Part shown: piece after piece, positions 43,258-54,174 of the stretch
Numbering within the stretch: the first letter of the stretch is position 1
Layout of the letters: the number at the start of each line of letters is the position of its first letter
Assembly (NCBI GenBank): GCA_946894095.1
Contig: OX335655.1
Location: 15,934,001 to 15,998,000, forward strand
DNA: 64,000 bases
DNA from: Incurvaria masculella
Taxonomy: Eukaryota; Arthropoda; Insecta; Lepidoptera; Incurvariidae
Direction of reading: 5' to 3'
The notes under the pieces: generated by a model
What the model was told of the DNA's origin: nothing
The model's database searches: none
Seen by the model: only the letters and a program-made list of their open reading frames with translations
Made by a program: the position numbers and the translations under genes

Positions 43258-43664
43258 TTCTTTTTTTTTATGCGACCTGACATGGATGGCTAATACCACA
43301 CAACTACCGTCATGATATTAGCCCAATACACCACATTCCCGAAGGAATTTGGTGCCATGCCTGGACCTTCCCTTTATGAGCACGGCTACATTGAGCTGGA
43401 TGGAAAACACGGATAATTTTTCATTGCCGCTTCGACCATCTTTTCATCCAATGCGATGGTACCAACCCGGGCGGGCTTAAACCCTACCACCTAGTAGGGG
43501 AAGGGGACCTACAGTTTTACATTGATTCCGAACCATGGAGCAGCTCGCATTCGTGACGAAATGCACTTACCCAACTCGGAAAGAGAAAGACAGTGGTGCA
43601 TGTCGGAATTGAACCTGGTACGCTAGGCAAGTCCCCGCGCCACCAGGCCACGAGCCGCTCAAAC
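43258..43664 (-). mobile_element. SINE-A, full length with tRNA-like head
   Basis: A T-run and 'ATGCGACCTGACATGGATGG' (A-tail end) run to a minus-strand head with A-box-like TGGCCTGGTGG and B-box-like GGTTCAATTCC. All body blocks are present. Together with the copies at 45.4, 55.7 and 57.9 kb it defines the family at about 400 bp. Confidence 0.88.
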
Positions 43665-44549
43665 CTACCTATTTTGATCTAAGTAATACACCTAACCAGC
43701 AGAACCTTTAGAAATATAATTTCGTATCGCACACAATATATCACAAAAGCAACGTGTATTTTCACCTTCACTTGCCGCGGACGTTGATGAATCGCCAAAA
43801 AGTGTGATAAAGCCGGCATTCATCAACTCTGATCACAGCATTGTGACAGGCCGCGGCCGCAGAAGCAACTTTCTCCTGTGATCACCAAATTAGTCTGCAC
43901 GCCCACTACATCGATCGCATCAAAATATCTAAGAATGTGAAAAGGAGAATGCCCATTGCCCCGTACATTTTGGGCCCCTAAAAATTTAAATATCCATCTT
44001 CCAAACCAATGTTATAATTTAGAAAATAATAAATATAACCTTTCCTATTATGAATTTTGAATTTTAAAGTTATTGACAAAATGCTGTTTTGAGATTATGA
44101 ATGTTTTAGAGACACCAGAGAGCTCAGTCAAGAGCAAAATGCTCCAGTCCAAACGCAACAAAAATGGACAGACAATAATCTCTTTCGCCTTTTTTTTTCG
44201 CTTACCGGACAGAATGGCATGGAGCAGGCTTCCCGAACACGTCTTGTGACAACGGAAGTACTATGCGATGTTCTGTCCCTTGTCTTATTCGGATTGTTAG
44301 TAGGAAAAGAAGTAATTGTGGGTGATTACTTTTAATTATTTAATGAGTAACCGGCCGTGAAATATGTGGGTTCCGATAATTTAATTTATGTTTAAATAAT
44401 AAATATAAATTATCGCATATGTGTCAATAAAAGACACGAATGATTTCTAAGGGGCCTGAATTTTGGCATTCTCCTTTCTCAACACTTTCATAAGGATTTC
44501 TTTATGTCTGCAAATTAAAAACAATCATATTGTTTTTAATATCTCGGAA
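43665..44549. other. Intergenic, nothing recognised
   Basis: AT-rich after 43950; no protein or RNA signal. Confidence 0.4.
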
Positions 44550-44838
44550 AGTACATGCATAACTTCTTCTTCTTTAGCCTTTTGCTGTCTACTGTTGGAC
44601 GTAGGCCTCCTCCTGACTTCGCCAAGTTGTGCGGTCTCCTGTTTTTCTTCGCCAGTTGTCACCTGCTGTCTAACGCAAATCGTCTGACCAACGGTGTCAA
44701 CGGTGGTTTGCCGACGCTTCTTTTCCTGTGTCTCCACATAAAAACTTCAGTGCTCCATCTGTGGTCATCTCTGCGACGTACGTGGCCTGCCCAATGCCAC
44801 TTGAGTTTAGCGACCCTATGCATAGCGTCAGTGACCTT
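44550..44838 (-). pseudogene. Decayed RTE-type LINE C-terminus, minus strand
   Basis: On minus, broken-frame translation gives 'HRVAKLKWHWAGHV', 'RRDDHRWS' and, at the end, 'AYVQQ*TAKG' followed by a GAAGAAGAAG tail (plus strand CTTCTTCTTC). This parallels the fragment at 26485-26922 (HRVAKLKWQWAGHV, AYVQRWTQKR). Internal stops and frame shifts show long decay. Confidence 0.72.
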
Positions 44839-45389
44839 GGTGATTTGGCTTTTCCATTGCCCTTCGGGCTACTTTGAGAGTATCACGCTCATATTTATAA
44901 TTTATAACTCCTGGTACCATTGATTCTGGCTGCTCTATTTTTGATATCAGATATCAAACTTTGGTCGTTAAAAAAACTCCGAAAGAGCCATCTTTGTTCC
45001 ATAAACGCCGACAGTGTTTTTAATAAACCCAAAACATCCAGGGAATAGCAGTACTATGTTTTGTCTTTGCATCGATAAAGAGGACAAAACATGAATTATT
45101 GGGTTTATTAATTACACAGCATGTGGCCTGAAGGTATCTAATAATAAATTTAAAAAATATATCAATAATTGAGTAATTCCCGTGAGCATAAATAATAAAT
45201 ACACATAGAGACATAATGAAAAATGTAAGAGGAATCCAATCCCAATTCGTGGTATTATTGTCAAAAAGTTTCACAGTCGGGCGGCGCGTTTGTTGCTGGC
45301 TGCGGTGAAGTGACTGGCCTGTCTGCTGCTACAAAATAGAGCGAGCTGGACAGACTCACCAGGTGCCTTCGACGGTGAGCAGACAATTT
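44839..45389. other. Intergenic, nothing recognised
   Basis: AT-rich sequence between the RTE fragment and the next SINE. Confidence 0.4.
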
Positions 45390-45809
45390 TTCTTTTTATG
45401 CAACCTGACATGGACGGCTAATAGCACACAACTACCGTTATGGTATTAGCCCAATACACCACATTCCCGAAGGGATTAGGTGCCATGCCAGGACCTTCCC
45501 TTAATGAGCACGGCTACATTGAACTAGATGGAAAACACGGACAATATTTTTATTGCCGCTTCGACCATCGTTTCATCGAATACGTTGGTACCAAGCCGGG
45601 CGGGCTTAAACCCTACCACCTAGTAGGTGAAAGGGACCTACAGTTTTACATGGATTCCGAACCATGGAGCAGCTCGCATTCGTGACGAAATGCACTTATC
45701 TAACTCAGAATGAGAAAGAAAGTAGTGCATGAACGGGGCGAGGATTTGAACCCAGACCTTTGGTATACTATTCTAGTCCCCGCGCCACTAGGCTACGAGG
45801 CGCTCAAAT
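45390..45809 (-). mobile_element. SINE-A, full length with tRNA-like head
   Basis: A-tail side 'ATGCAACCTGACATGGACGG', complete body and minus-strand head with A-box-like TAGCCTAGTGG and B-box-like GGTTCAAATCC, ending 'CTACGAGGCGCTC'. Confidence 0.88.
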
Positions 45810-46535
45810 TCACTTCAATGCACAAGACAATACAACTCGTTCAATCACAGCCGTTTTCGGGACCTGTACTGCTTGAAACATTGCTCTCATTGATTGATTG
45901 ATTTCAATTATGGCCTCTGTCCTTTTTTTAAAGACAATTTTGCCAGTGTCCACTCTGTGGTCCCTAGACTCGAAAGTCTGGCCACTCCATCTCGGCCGTA
46001 GCTTCACGGGAGCCCCCTTCCCGCGTAATGGGAGACAGACGGGACGTACTCCATCGCACCTCATCGCCTGCGACCGCAGGCCCACTTGCCCGCCGGGACG
46101 ACGCATTGGTGCGACCTAGAGACGCCTTACAACTCGGCTGCATTGATAATAAACATATATACCATCGCTATTCTATTTCATTTCATTTAAACTTTTTGGT
46201 AGTCAAACTACACCAAGTTACGTCACAAAGATCAGCGGATTCGATCAACCCAGTAAAGAAGAACACGCAAAGAAACTTTACGGGTTTACATAACATATTT
46301 TTCCGTCCACAATTATAAAATACATACTTAGATCTAAATGCCACTGCCAAACAATTCTTTGGTAGAACAGATTAAGGCAAAGATCAAAGAACAATAGAAA
46401 CAGCAACCCTCAGTTTGTTGTTGCATTACTCCAGTATTTCTTGCTTCTTCATACTTGTAGCTAGAAATACCGAAGTTGTAGGAATGACCCCAGTGTTTAT
46501 TTGTAAGGCAGCAGCGGGTGTATTACTTACTACTC
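45810..46535. other. Intergenic, nothing certain
   Basis: A GC-rich patch at 45930-46130 has overlapping frames on both strands with no motif; possibly an old retroelement. The remainder is AT-rich. Confidence 0.35.
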
Positions 46536-46790
46536 CAGCATTAGTCTTTTGTGAACGAACCGTTTCTCAAAACCATGGAACTGTCTGCCGGCGGATGCCT
46601 TTCATCATACCTAAAACCTGGGAGTCTTCAAGCGTTATTTTAACAAGCTCGATAGCTCAGCAATAGTCCGCAAATCAGCTGGTATGGTGCCTCGCTGAAC
46701 GTGGTTTCGCGAGTCGAGGTTTATTTGGCATTTTTGAGCACCTTTGGTCCTCAGCACATTCACCATACCGGTTTTTCATCAAAAAAAAAT
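46536..46790 (+). pseudogene. Decayed CR1-like LINE C-terminus
   Basis: The translation around 46555-46665 reads 'SKPWNCLPADAFHHTYNLGV' and 'FKRYFNKL'. It has the 'WN.LP...F...YNLG.FKR..N..L' pattern of the other LINE tails in the window. It is followed by a short 3' UTR and an A-run at 46780-46789. Most of the element is missing. Confidence 0.6.
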
Positions 46791-46800
46791 CTGTGCACTA

Positions 46801-47940
46801 ATGCTTCGGCTACATTAGCGGGCGAAGATTCGTGTCGGGTTGACGCGATGCATCGTGCCGGAATCGCATGTGTTGCTTGAGTTTGTTGTGCGGCCGAGAC
46901 ATAGGCGGTAATTAAAAAATGGAGGCTCTATAGTATGCCAACAATGAATCTTTTTTCTTCTTCATTTCTTCTACTGTGGTGGCCTACCAACTCAGCTTAT
47001 TTTTAATTCGAATCCACGCATCATGTACCAAGTGCTCCTTTTTATGGTCGGGGTCACTAGGATTCCATATGATTCTCTCCGTTTCATAAAATTGAATGAA
47101 CTCTTAACACTTTTTCGTTACTCCACTCCATAGTGTACAAAAAATACAGGCACGTCCGTCTTGCTTCAAAGTCTGGAAGACACTGAATTGACGTAGGTGT
47201 AGCCACCCCAAGCGAATATTGTCGCGACAAATCCCTTTGATCCGCGCCAGTTTACCGACAGCTCGCCGATATAGACTAGGAGGTCGCGACAAAAATGGTA
47301 ACGATAACGTAAATGGCTGAAACTGGGTTCACGGGATAAAGTACAACCCTCTGAAGCTAAATATGTCAGTCTGCCTGTTCCTAGTGGTTGCGTTACGTAG
47401 ATAATGCGCCTGAAAAAGTAGTTATGGTGACAAAAAATACATATGATAAGGTAAATGGACGCAAATGACGAAGCATGAAAGTATCAATACATACTTGCTT
47501 AGCAATACAAAAACTAAACAAATCTTTGGTTGCATTTAGTAGTTATAGGCGATTTAGGTTACAGATATAACTTTAGGTATATTTAAGTATTTAATTAAGT
47601 AACCGTCTGGTTATTGTTGTATAATTAATAGGTATCAATGTTTCCAGATAATCAGTATATTCATCAGAAGGTACATACCAGCATATATTTTATATAGCCA
47701 ATCTAGAAAACGCAACCACTTGGGACGGGCAGACCGACATATTTAGCATCAGAGGCTTGGTCTCTAACATGTGAACCCAGATTCAGCCATTTACCTTATC
47801 GTGACCAAAAATGTCGTGACCTCCCGGAATAATACTACATCGTCTTCGCGCGAATACAACGCGATGACACGATGTACCCGGCCACATACATCGCGTTAAC
47901 ACGAATATTCGCCGTAGCCCGCTAATGTAGCCCTAGCATA
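46801..47940. mobile_element. Palindromic 1.1-kb transposon-like element
   Basis: Ends: 'CGGCTACATTAGCGGGCGAA' (left) against 'CCGTAGCCCGCTAATGTAGC' (right). Inner arms about 47279-47400 pair with about 47703-47822 ('GCTAAATATGTCAGTCTGCC' against 'GGGCAGACCGACATATTTAG', then 'AGTGGTTGCGTT'). The arms differ by 10-15%. No transposase is seen, so it is a non-autonomous DNA element of uncertain superfamily. Confidence 0.75.
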
Positions 47941-48584
47941 AGGCTTATATCGAACGACCACGAGAAGTTCTCAAACGAATATACCTAGTACCTTAATTTT
48001 TCTGGTGTTCATTCCGTAAGTACAAGGGCAGATAAGTCTACGTCATGGGTCAAGTTAAGACAATAGAACTTTCCTACTTCGCATGGTACACATGAATTCT
48101 CATAAAACACGTGACTTTGATAAGGGCGATTTCGTAAAAGAAGTAATATAATTACTATCAGATCAAATTCGTTATCTGTTATATTTGATTTATTGACGAG
48201 TAGTCTAGCTGCTAATGAATTTATCTTGGTTAAACTAGTATTATCAGAATTTTTATTTAATTATGATTGGTTGACAGGCTGTTATATTGTATGATTTTGC
48301 ATATGATTTATACAGTTTTGATTAATTTTATTTTGCACACTACTTTTTGAATATCTACCCAAGGTTTTAAATGACTTTATTGTGCTGTATATGTATATTG
48401 GACAACATATTTTAGCTACATTAGCAACATACTTTAGTCCGTTCTAATTTTAGCAATCTAATCGCGATACTTACATACAGAATGTTCACACATCGATAAA
48501 AAAATTATATTATTATATGATATTTTATATATACGGCAATAAGTTCATATAGTATTTTATGTCACATTATTATTATTATTGTAG
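47941..48584. other. AT-rich intergenic, nothing recognised
   Basis: It contains a second E-box-like ACACGTGAC (about 48107-48115), 2 kb upstream of cathepsin B. No gene is seen. Confidence 0.4.
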
Positions 48585-48860
48585 GTTTGGGAACTGGGCA
48601 TGGATGGCTAATACCACACCTATTGTCATGACATAAACCCAAAACACCGCAATCCCGAAGTACTTAGTATGCCAGGGTTTTTTTAGCCGCTTTTCTGATG
48701 GAATGCGATTGTAGGATTGAACGCTGTCATCATACCGAAAGGGACCTACAATTTTACATGTACTCCGAACCATGGAACAGCTCACATTCGTGACGAAATG
48801 CGCTTATCCTCTGAGAAAGTCAAATAATGTGGTGTAAATCGGATGGATTGATCTAATGAC
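48585..48860 (-). mobile_element. SINE-A copy, strongly diverged
   Basis: 'GGCATGGATGGCTAATACC', 'CACCGCAATCCCGAAG', 'GGGACCTACAATTTTACATG' and 'CCGAACCATGGAACAGCTC' keep the SINE-A order on minus, with several deletions. Confidence 0.7.
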
Positions 48861-49082
48861 TTTAACTTGCTTTACTCTATCAGCAATCAAGCAGTTTACA
48901 AGCGAAAAAAATAAATGAATGGCCCAGATTGCTCAGCTCGAAAGTGTTTTCATCTGATGCTGTCGAGTGAGATACGTGCGCTGGGGTCATAAGTCGGATG
49001 TGATTGCAAATATAAGACGCAGTGAATATCGTTATGTACCTATTCAAAAGCGGATAAACACAATTCATCTAAATATTCAATG

Positions 49083-49440
49083 TAGCCGAGCAATATAAGG
49101 AAGGTCCTGGCATGGCACCTTGTTCCCATGTGGTGCGTTAGGCTAACATCTCACGGTCAGTTTGGTATTAGCCATCCAACGAACAATTTTTCATTGCCGC
49201 TTCGATCTTTTCATGCAATGCGATGCGAAAGCACCAACCCGGCGGGCTTAACACTACCACCTAGAAGGGGTTTAGTTTAACATGGATTCCGAACCATGGA
49301 CCAGCTCGCATTCGTAACGATATGCATGCACATAGAGAAAAAAAATGGAGCATGAACGGGCGTGGATTTGAACCTAGACACCCTTCCGTCCACTTTCTAT
49401 CACCGCGAAATGAGCAACAGCCACGGAATGTACCCATTCA
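49083..49440. mobile_element. Joined SINE-A fragments in opposite orientation
   Basis: Bases 49083-49172 are a plus-strand tail ('GGAAGGTCCTGGCATGGCAC' to 'GGTATTAGCCATCC'). Bases 49173-49440 switch directly to a minus-strand body and head ('CAATTTTTCATTGCCGCTTC', 'GATTCCGAACCATGGACCAG', B-box-like GGTTCAAATCC). No A-tail lies between them. Confidence 0.7.
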
Positions 49441-49527
49441 CTGTTAACATTCCTTCTATGAGTAACATCCGGTCCTGTAGATCCTTTCTTTATAGTATCA
49501 TTTATAGGAGATAATTCACTGTTTTGC

Positions 49528-49576
49528 CTGTTCACCTGCTATTCTCCTGGCGAGTTATTTACCATGGTAACCCCCC
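49528..49576 (+). repeat. Fragment of the 'GGTGAACAGGC' MITE end
   Basis: 'GCCTGTTCACCTG' and 'CTGGCGAGTTATTTACCATG' match the right end of the element at 24671-24878. Confidence 0.55.
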
Positions 49577-49951
49577 GCACTGGGATTTTTTTCTTTTTGT
49601 CTAAAGAATGACGCGTGTTCAGAATATTGTTTACCTACAACTCAACTGAAAATGAATAGACTGGGCTACATATGTCAACAACATTCTAATTATGTCACTA
49701 AATATTTGCCTGACATTAATCAATAGTTAGTACCTACTTTCATAACAACGTTGCCTTCAGAAATCGATCATAACCAAACAGAAACAGCCCTCAGCTGCGG
49801 CGGCGTGCCATCTCATGCGTATTTACGAGAGCAATCGTCTCCGTCGTCTTCATTATTGTAGACATAACATGTTTACTTATCGTTACTGGCTCCACGTTGC
49901 CTCTCAATCATCTCTACATATGGAACGTTGTTTAATTAACCTTTAGCCGCA

Positions 49952-49959
49952 TCACGTGA
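49952..49959. promoter_or_regulatory. MITF/TFEB-type E-box (CLEAR-like) upstream of cathepsin B
   Basis: TCACGTGA lies 160 bases upstream of the cathepsin B ATG and about 27 bases before a TCATT initiator-like site (A at 49979). This octamer is the core bound by the MiT/TFE family that drives lysosomal genes in animals (CLEAR element). Its use here is inferred. Confidence 0.55.
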
Positions 49960-50118
49960 TCCCGCACAATAACGTTTCATTGTCGGAGTGTGGTTGTATT
50001 GCGAGTAACGGTCAGCGCAGCGAGACGCGCACACAGACATACAATAGACCGAACGCCGCTCGCGCAGTCAATCGCGAACTGCACAGTCGGCCGCCCGTCG
50101 CGGTCTATCGCCAACACA

Positions 50119-51126
50119 ATGCGCTCCTCGTACTGCCTGCTGGTGTGCGCGCTCGCCGCCGCCGCCGTCTGCGCCTCCGCGCAGCACGCCCACCCGCTCT
50201 CCGACGCGTTCATCGACCTCATCAACAGCAAGAAGTCCACGTGGCGCGCCGGCAGGAACTTCGCCAGCGACATCCCCTTCGCCCACATCAAGAGGCTCAT
50301 GGGCGTCCTCCCCGACAAGGAGAAGAGCAAGCTCTCCGAAATGCGACACGACCCCGACCTCATCGCGAGCCTCCCCGAGCAGTTCGACGCCAGGGACCAG
50401 TGGCCGAACTGCCCCACCCTGAAGGAGATCCGGGACCAGGGCTCCTGCGGCTCCTGCTGGGCGTTCGGAGCCGTCGAGGCGATGTCCGACCGCGTGTGCA
50501 TCCACTCGAACGGCACGCAGAACTTCCACTTCTCCGCCGAGGACCTGCTCAGCTGCTGCCCGATCTGCGGGCTCGGCTGCAACGGCGGCATGCCGACGCT
50601 CGCGTGGGAGTACTGGAAGCACTTCGGGCTCGTCTCCGGGGGCAACTACGGCTCGGGCCAGGGCTGCCGGCCCTACGAGATCCAGCCGTGCGAGCACCAC
50701 GTGCCCGGCAACCGGCTGCCCTGCAGCGGAGACAGGGAGACGCCGCGCTGCAACAAGACCTGCGAGGACGGCTACACCGTCGCCTACAAGGCGGACAAGC
50801 ACTACGGCAAGCACGTCTACTCGGTGAGGGGCGGCGAGGAGCACATCAAGGCGGAGATCTTCCAGAACGGCCCCGTGGAGGGCGCCTTCACCGTGTACGC
50901 TGACCTCCTGCAGTACAAAGACGGGGTCTACCAGCACTTGACGGGGCAGGCCCTCGGCGGGCACGCCATCAAGATACTGGGCTGGGGGCTGGAGAGCCAG
51001 ACGCCGTACTGGCTGATTGCCAACTCGTGGAACTCGGACTGGGGAGACAGCGGCTTCTTCAAGATCCTCCGGGGTAGCGACCACTGCGGGATCGAGAGCT
51101 CCATCGTAGCCGGAGTTCCGGCCTAA
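50119..51126 (+). CDS. Cathepsin B, lysosomal cysteine protease (335 aa), single exon
   Basis: This is a papain-family (C1A) protease of the lysosome or secreted fluid. ATG 50119 is chosen over the in-frame ATG at 49990 because it opens directly into a signal peptide ([20 protein letters not shown], residues 1-20); the upstream 43 residues look like translated 5' UTR. Residues about 25-62 form the cathepsin B propeptide ('[15 protein letters not shown]'). The mature enzyme starts near L85 ([11 protein letters not shown]). Catalytic residues are visible: Q107, C113 ([10 protein letters not shown]), H282 ([11 protein letters not shown]) and N302 (ANSWNSDWG). The occluding loop with H193-H194 (CEHHVPGN) marks cathepsin B rather than L. 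Possible N-glycosylation sites are NGT (131) and NKT (212). Length matches the family. The frame is uninterrupted, without introns, and much more GC-rich than its surroundings. Identification is secure; whether this is the ancestral gene or a retrocopy is open. Confidence 0.96.
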   Translation: MRSSYCLLVCALAAAAVCASAQHAHPLSDAFIDLINSKKSTWRAGRNFASDIPFAHIKRLMGVLPDKEKSKLSEMRHDPDLIASLPEQFDARDQWPNCPTLKEIRDQGSCGSCWAFGAVEAMSDRVCIHSNGTQNFHFSAEDLLSCCPICGLGCNGGMPTLAWEYWKHFGLVSGGNYGSGQGCRPYEIQPCEHHVPGNRLPCSGDRETPRCNKTCEDGYTVAYKADKHYGKHVYSVRGGEEHIKAEIFQNGPVEGAFTVYADLLQYKDGVYQHLTGQALGGHAIKILGWGLESQTPYWLIANSWNSDWGDSGFFKILRGSDHCGIESSIVAGVPA

Positions 51127-51199
51127 TGAATTATATTTGATAGAGCTAGAATAAGAACCAAAGGATAGTTTAATAGACTTTTGTCTTGTATAAAATATA

Positions 51200-51205
51200 A
51201 TTAAA
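51200..51205 (+). terminator. Poly(A) signal of cathepsin B
   Basis: ATTAAA lies 74 bases after the stop codon and is followed by a T/G-rich stretch (TTTATTGTTGTTTC) suited to cleavage and polyadenylation. It gives a very short 3' UTR. Confidence 0.6.
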
Positions 51206-51210
51206 TCCAT

Positions 51211-52222
51211 ATTTTCATTTATTGTTGTTTCTTTCTGCGCTCAATGACGTTACTTCTGCAACCGCAAAAGCGTGTTGCATGCTCCATTTGTCTGTAATTT
51301 AACTGGTATTGTTTGCGATTTTAAGCACGTACTAAGTAACGAGTTACAAGGTCAACCAATATTAACAACTAGTTAATTGCATAAAGACCACGATCTTGTA
51401 AATCCAATGTCAAATGTGTAAGCCGAATTAACGCTAATGAATTGGAATTGGTCTTCATTGGTTTTGTAGAGATATAATGAGAGTAGGCGGGATAGATTAT
51501 TTACACAATTACTTACATAACTATAGGTAGGTATCACTTTAATGAGATATTGTTATCCAGACATACTAATGGCAGTTTGCGTGAATAGGTACAGGTTGTT
51601 AAGAGCCTACATTTTAAAATTAAAATGGCCATGAAACCTACGAAGATTTCGCGCAGCAACCCTCAGGAGAAACCTGTTTTACATATATGTATTTTTTACA
51701 TATATGTATTTTTTAATCTTAGTAGCTACTCTTCTATGTTTTAATAAATTTATTTTTCTCGTAAATGACTGACTTAAAAGCAGTTTGATTTTGCATACTT
51801 TTTTTTTTAAATATTTCATTTAATATTCCCGTAAATAAAAAAATTGGATAAACTTTAAAAATATAGATGACTTTGTACTGTTTAGATAATGTTGTTGGCA
51901 TAATTTTAACCAAATATGTAGCAGGAAGGAGAAATGGATTAGGAAATAGTTTTCCCTTTTTGTATGGCCCGACACGAAAAAGTGTGTTCCCGGCATGCGA
52001 CCGTGAGAATCTTACAATACCGATGTCATATATGTAGATCGTAGCACCCCTTATAGTAGATGTATCTTCATTGCCGAGCCCTCCGGCAAAACGGCGAGAT
52101 GTTATGATAAATGTAGGTATAGCAACTAAGTTAAGGAATAGTGATATCTGTTCATTTTAATGTTGGTTCTTAGTATGTACAATTTTATTATCACAATTCC
52201 AGGCGGCAAGCTCGGCATTTCA
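51211..52222. other. AT-rich intergenic, nothing recognised
   Basis: It includes a small direct duplication of TTTACATATATGTATTTT at about 51677-51713. No A-tract follows the cathepsin B gene, and no coding signal is seen. Confidence 0.45.
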
Positions 52223-52444
52223 TAAAAAACCGGCCAGGTGCAAGTCGGACTCGCACACGAAGGGTTCCGTACCATCGTACAAGATTTAACACCAAACAAA
52301 TGTTTTGTAAACTTGGCACCTTTAATTTTTATTAGTTTTTAATTTTACCTATTTGTTGTTACAGCGGCATACACACTTTGCGAAAAAATCAACTGCCTAC
52401 CTGTTACGGTTCATGAGATACAGCCCTGTGACAGACGGTCGGAC
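52223..52444 (-). mobile_element. GTCY-microsatellite element, minus strand, truncated
   Basis: 'AAAAAACCGGCCAGGTGCAA', 'GGTTCCGTACCATCGTACAA' and 'GGTTCATGAGATACAGCCC', ending in 'GACAGACGG'. Confidence 0.75.
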
Positions 52445-52743
52445 CACGACCGGAAAGCGACACGATTACAAACAGACCATAAAATATAATCAGGCGACAC
52501 TAGACCCAACTTTATTTGTGCAACGAATGTTTTGCGTTGGTAGATAAAGTGCACCACATCTTTTAAGGTAATTTATTAAGACTGTCGTGAAGTCAACGGG
52601 GCTCTGATATTTGAATTTTTGAAGAATTGCTGCCTTTGTCGATTGCCCAAGGCACAAACGCCGATTGCGTTATTCCAGCTAGCGAAATCGTCTTCCGGGC
52701 CCTAAGGTTATCCTACCACCAACAGTTGTCAGATTTTAATCAC
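52445..52743. other. Intergenic spacer, nothing recognised
   Basis: No feature is seen between the two mobile elements. Confidence 0.4.
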
Positions 52744-52747
52744 TTAA

Positions 52748-53256
52748 GGCGGCCCAACCCGGCGGGACTAACTCATTCGCAGGCACTGTACAAAACCGTG
52801 ATGTTGCGCTCTGGGACCTTCTCTGTTTCAAAGAAAAAGACAGGCTCCGTGATTAGGAAGATGCAACATGTCCACAAAAAAGACAATGTGCATAGTGTAT
52901 GATTTGGTAAGATTTACGAAAATTTTGATTTCAAAACGACTTATAGCTAAAAGTAAACCAAATATATAATAAATCTTGATTAAATAAGCTATGACTGATG
53001 ACTAATCTTTTTAAGATTTTCTTACTTTATCATTGCGTAATAAACCACCAAAGTTATTGTATAAAACGCGCGAAAAATTCGAACTTTCGGATCTTATAAC
53101 TTAGAAACCAAACACAATTTTGCAATACCAACGGTCATCAGACATCTCGTTCGATCAAATAAAGCTCTTTTGAGCAAAATTTGGGATCTCCGATAAGAAA
53201 TATGGGCGTGATCTTCTTTCCCCGCTTGCATGGGGCGTTGAGCGGGTTGGGCCACC
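52748..53256 (+). mobile_element. TTAA-flanked MITE (copy 3, 509 bp)
   Basis: The ends are GGCGGCCCAACCCG and CGGGTTGGGCCACC, flanked by TTAA (52744-52747, 53257-53260). It is the same orientation as copy 1 but lacks about 33 bases near 'AGTAAACCACGACCGC'. Confidence 0.85.
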
Positions 53257-53260
53257 TTAA

Positions 53261-53604
53261 GAAAGGTTGATTCAATGTCCGTACATTGTTATTTTTATGT
53301 TGATATATATATTTCCTAGCAAACAGATATTCTTAAATGACAGCAAGCAAAAGACCACTTTTTCCTATGTTTATCAGCCAATATTTTCATATCTAAAAGG
53401 TTAAAAAAAACATGCAGACTCCAAAATTTCAAAATGTAAACGGTTATCACCCGTAGTATGGGGAGTTGATAGGGTAACAATTATCTTAAAACAGGTTATG
53501 GTGCTGTCTCTACAACAAACACAAAAACAACAATCGTTGTTATAACGTTTGTTTGATAAATTAATGTTTGATAACGGCGAATGCCGAAATATTACTGCTT
53601 TTTA
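53261..53604. other. AT-rich spacer, nothing recognised
   Basis: No feature is recognised. Confidence 0.4.
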
Positions 53605-53624
53605 CGATATCTATGTTATGTTTC

Positions 53625-53757
53625 AGGATCGGCTCCCGATTCCCGATCCTGCACTCCCTGCACCCCATTGCAGCTCCAGGGGCGCGGCTCGCGCCATCCG
53701 ATCCGCATAGAGACGGCGGCGCGGGACACAAGAGGGGGCGTTCAGCTACATACAACC
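53625..53757 (+). other. Candidate exon: isolated GC-rich block after a splice-acceptor-like site
   Basis: A pyrimidine-containing stretch and TATGTTTCAG/GATCGG at about 53624 precede a GC-rich block of about 130 bases in AT-rich DNA. The frame reads 'RIGSRFPILHSLHPIAAPGA' and 'RLAPSDPHRDGGAGHKRGRS'. There is no known motif and no clear donor. It could equally be an old repeat or an antisense frame. Confidence 0.2.
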
Positions 53758-54174
53758 AGATTAGCTGTTTTTCTTATTTATTTTATTATTTAATTATTCA
53801 TTTACTTATTTAGTTGTTTTTACCGTATTGGTTCTGTAGGCGGACATAATATTATCTTAAAACAACAATATAATATGTATATTTAGGGATGAGCTAATCA
53901 TTTTGATTGTTTTTTCCTGTACAATACAGAGTAACTAAATTTACACAACAATACATAAATTTAGTGCTTACATATTTATTTATTGTTCAAGAGCATTCCT
54001 AGAACTATACAGCGTATTTTTGTCTCACTTATCTATTCTGATAATGCTCTACATATGTCATATGTAGCATAAGAAACTATTTATTTGTCGACGATTATAA
54101 ATGAACTAGTAAATGTATACCTATTTTTTTAAGGTCATGAACCTCTTCGTTGGGCTAGGCGACATAACACATCA
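53758..54174. other. AT-rich intergenic, nothing recognised
   Basis: No frame or repeat is recognised. Confidence 0.4.

Noticed and set aside
49990..50118. N-terminal extension of cathepsin B from the first in-frame ATG
   Set aside because: It would place 43 basic residues before the signal peptide; the internal ATG gives the standard family length and N-terminus.
49956..50903. A 315-codon plus-strand frame overlapping cathepsin B
   Set aside because: It is a frame shadow with an Arg/Ala-rich translation; the cathepsin B frame has every catalytic motif.
50068..51210. A 380-codon open frame on the strand opposite cathepsin B
   Set aside because: It mirrors the GC-rich codon bias of cathepsin B, which removes stop codons on the other strand; the translation is low-complexity (Val/Ala/Leu-rich) and resembles no protein.
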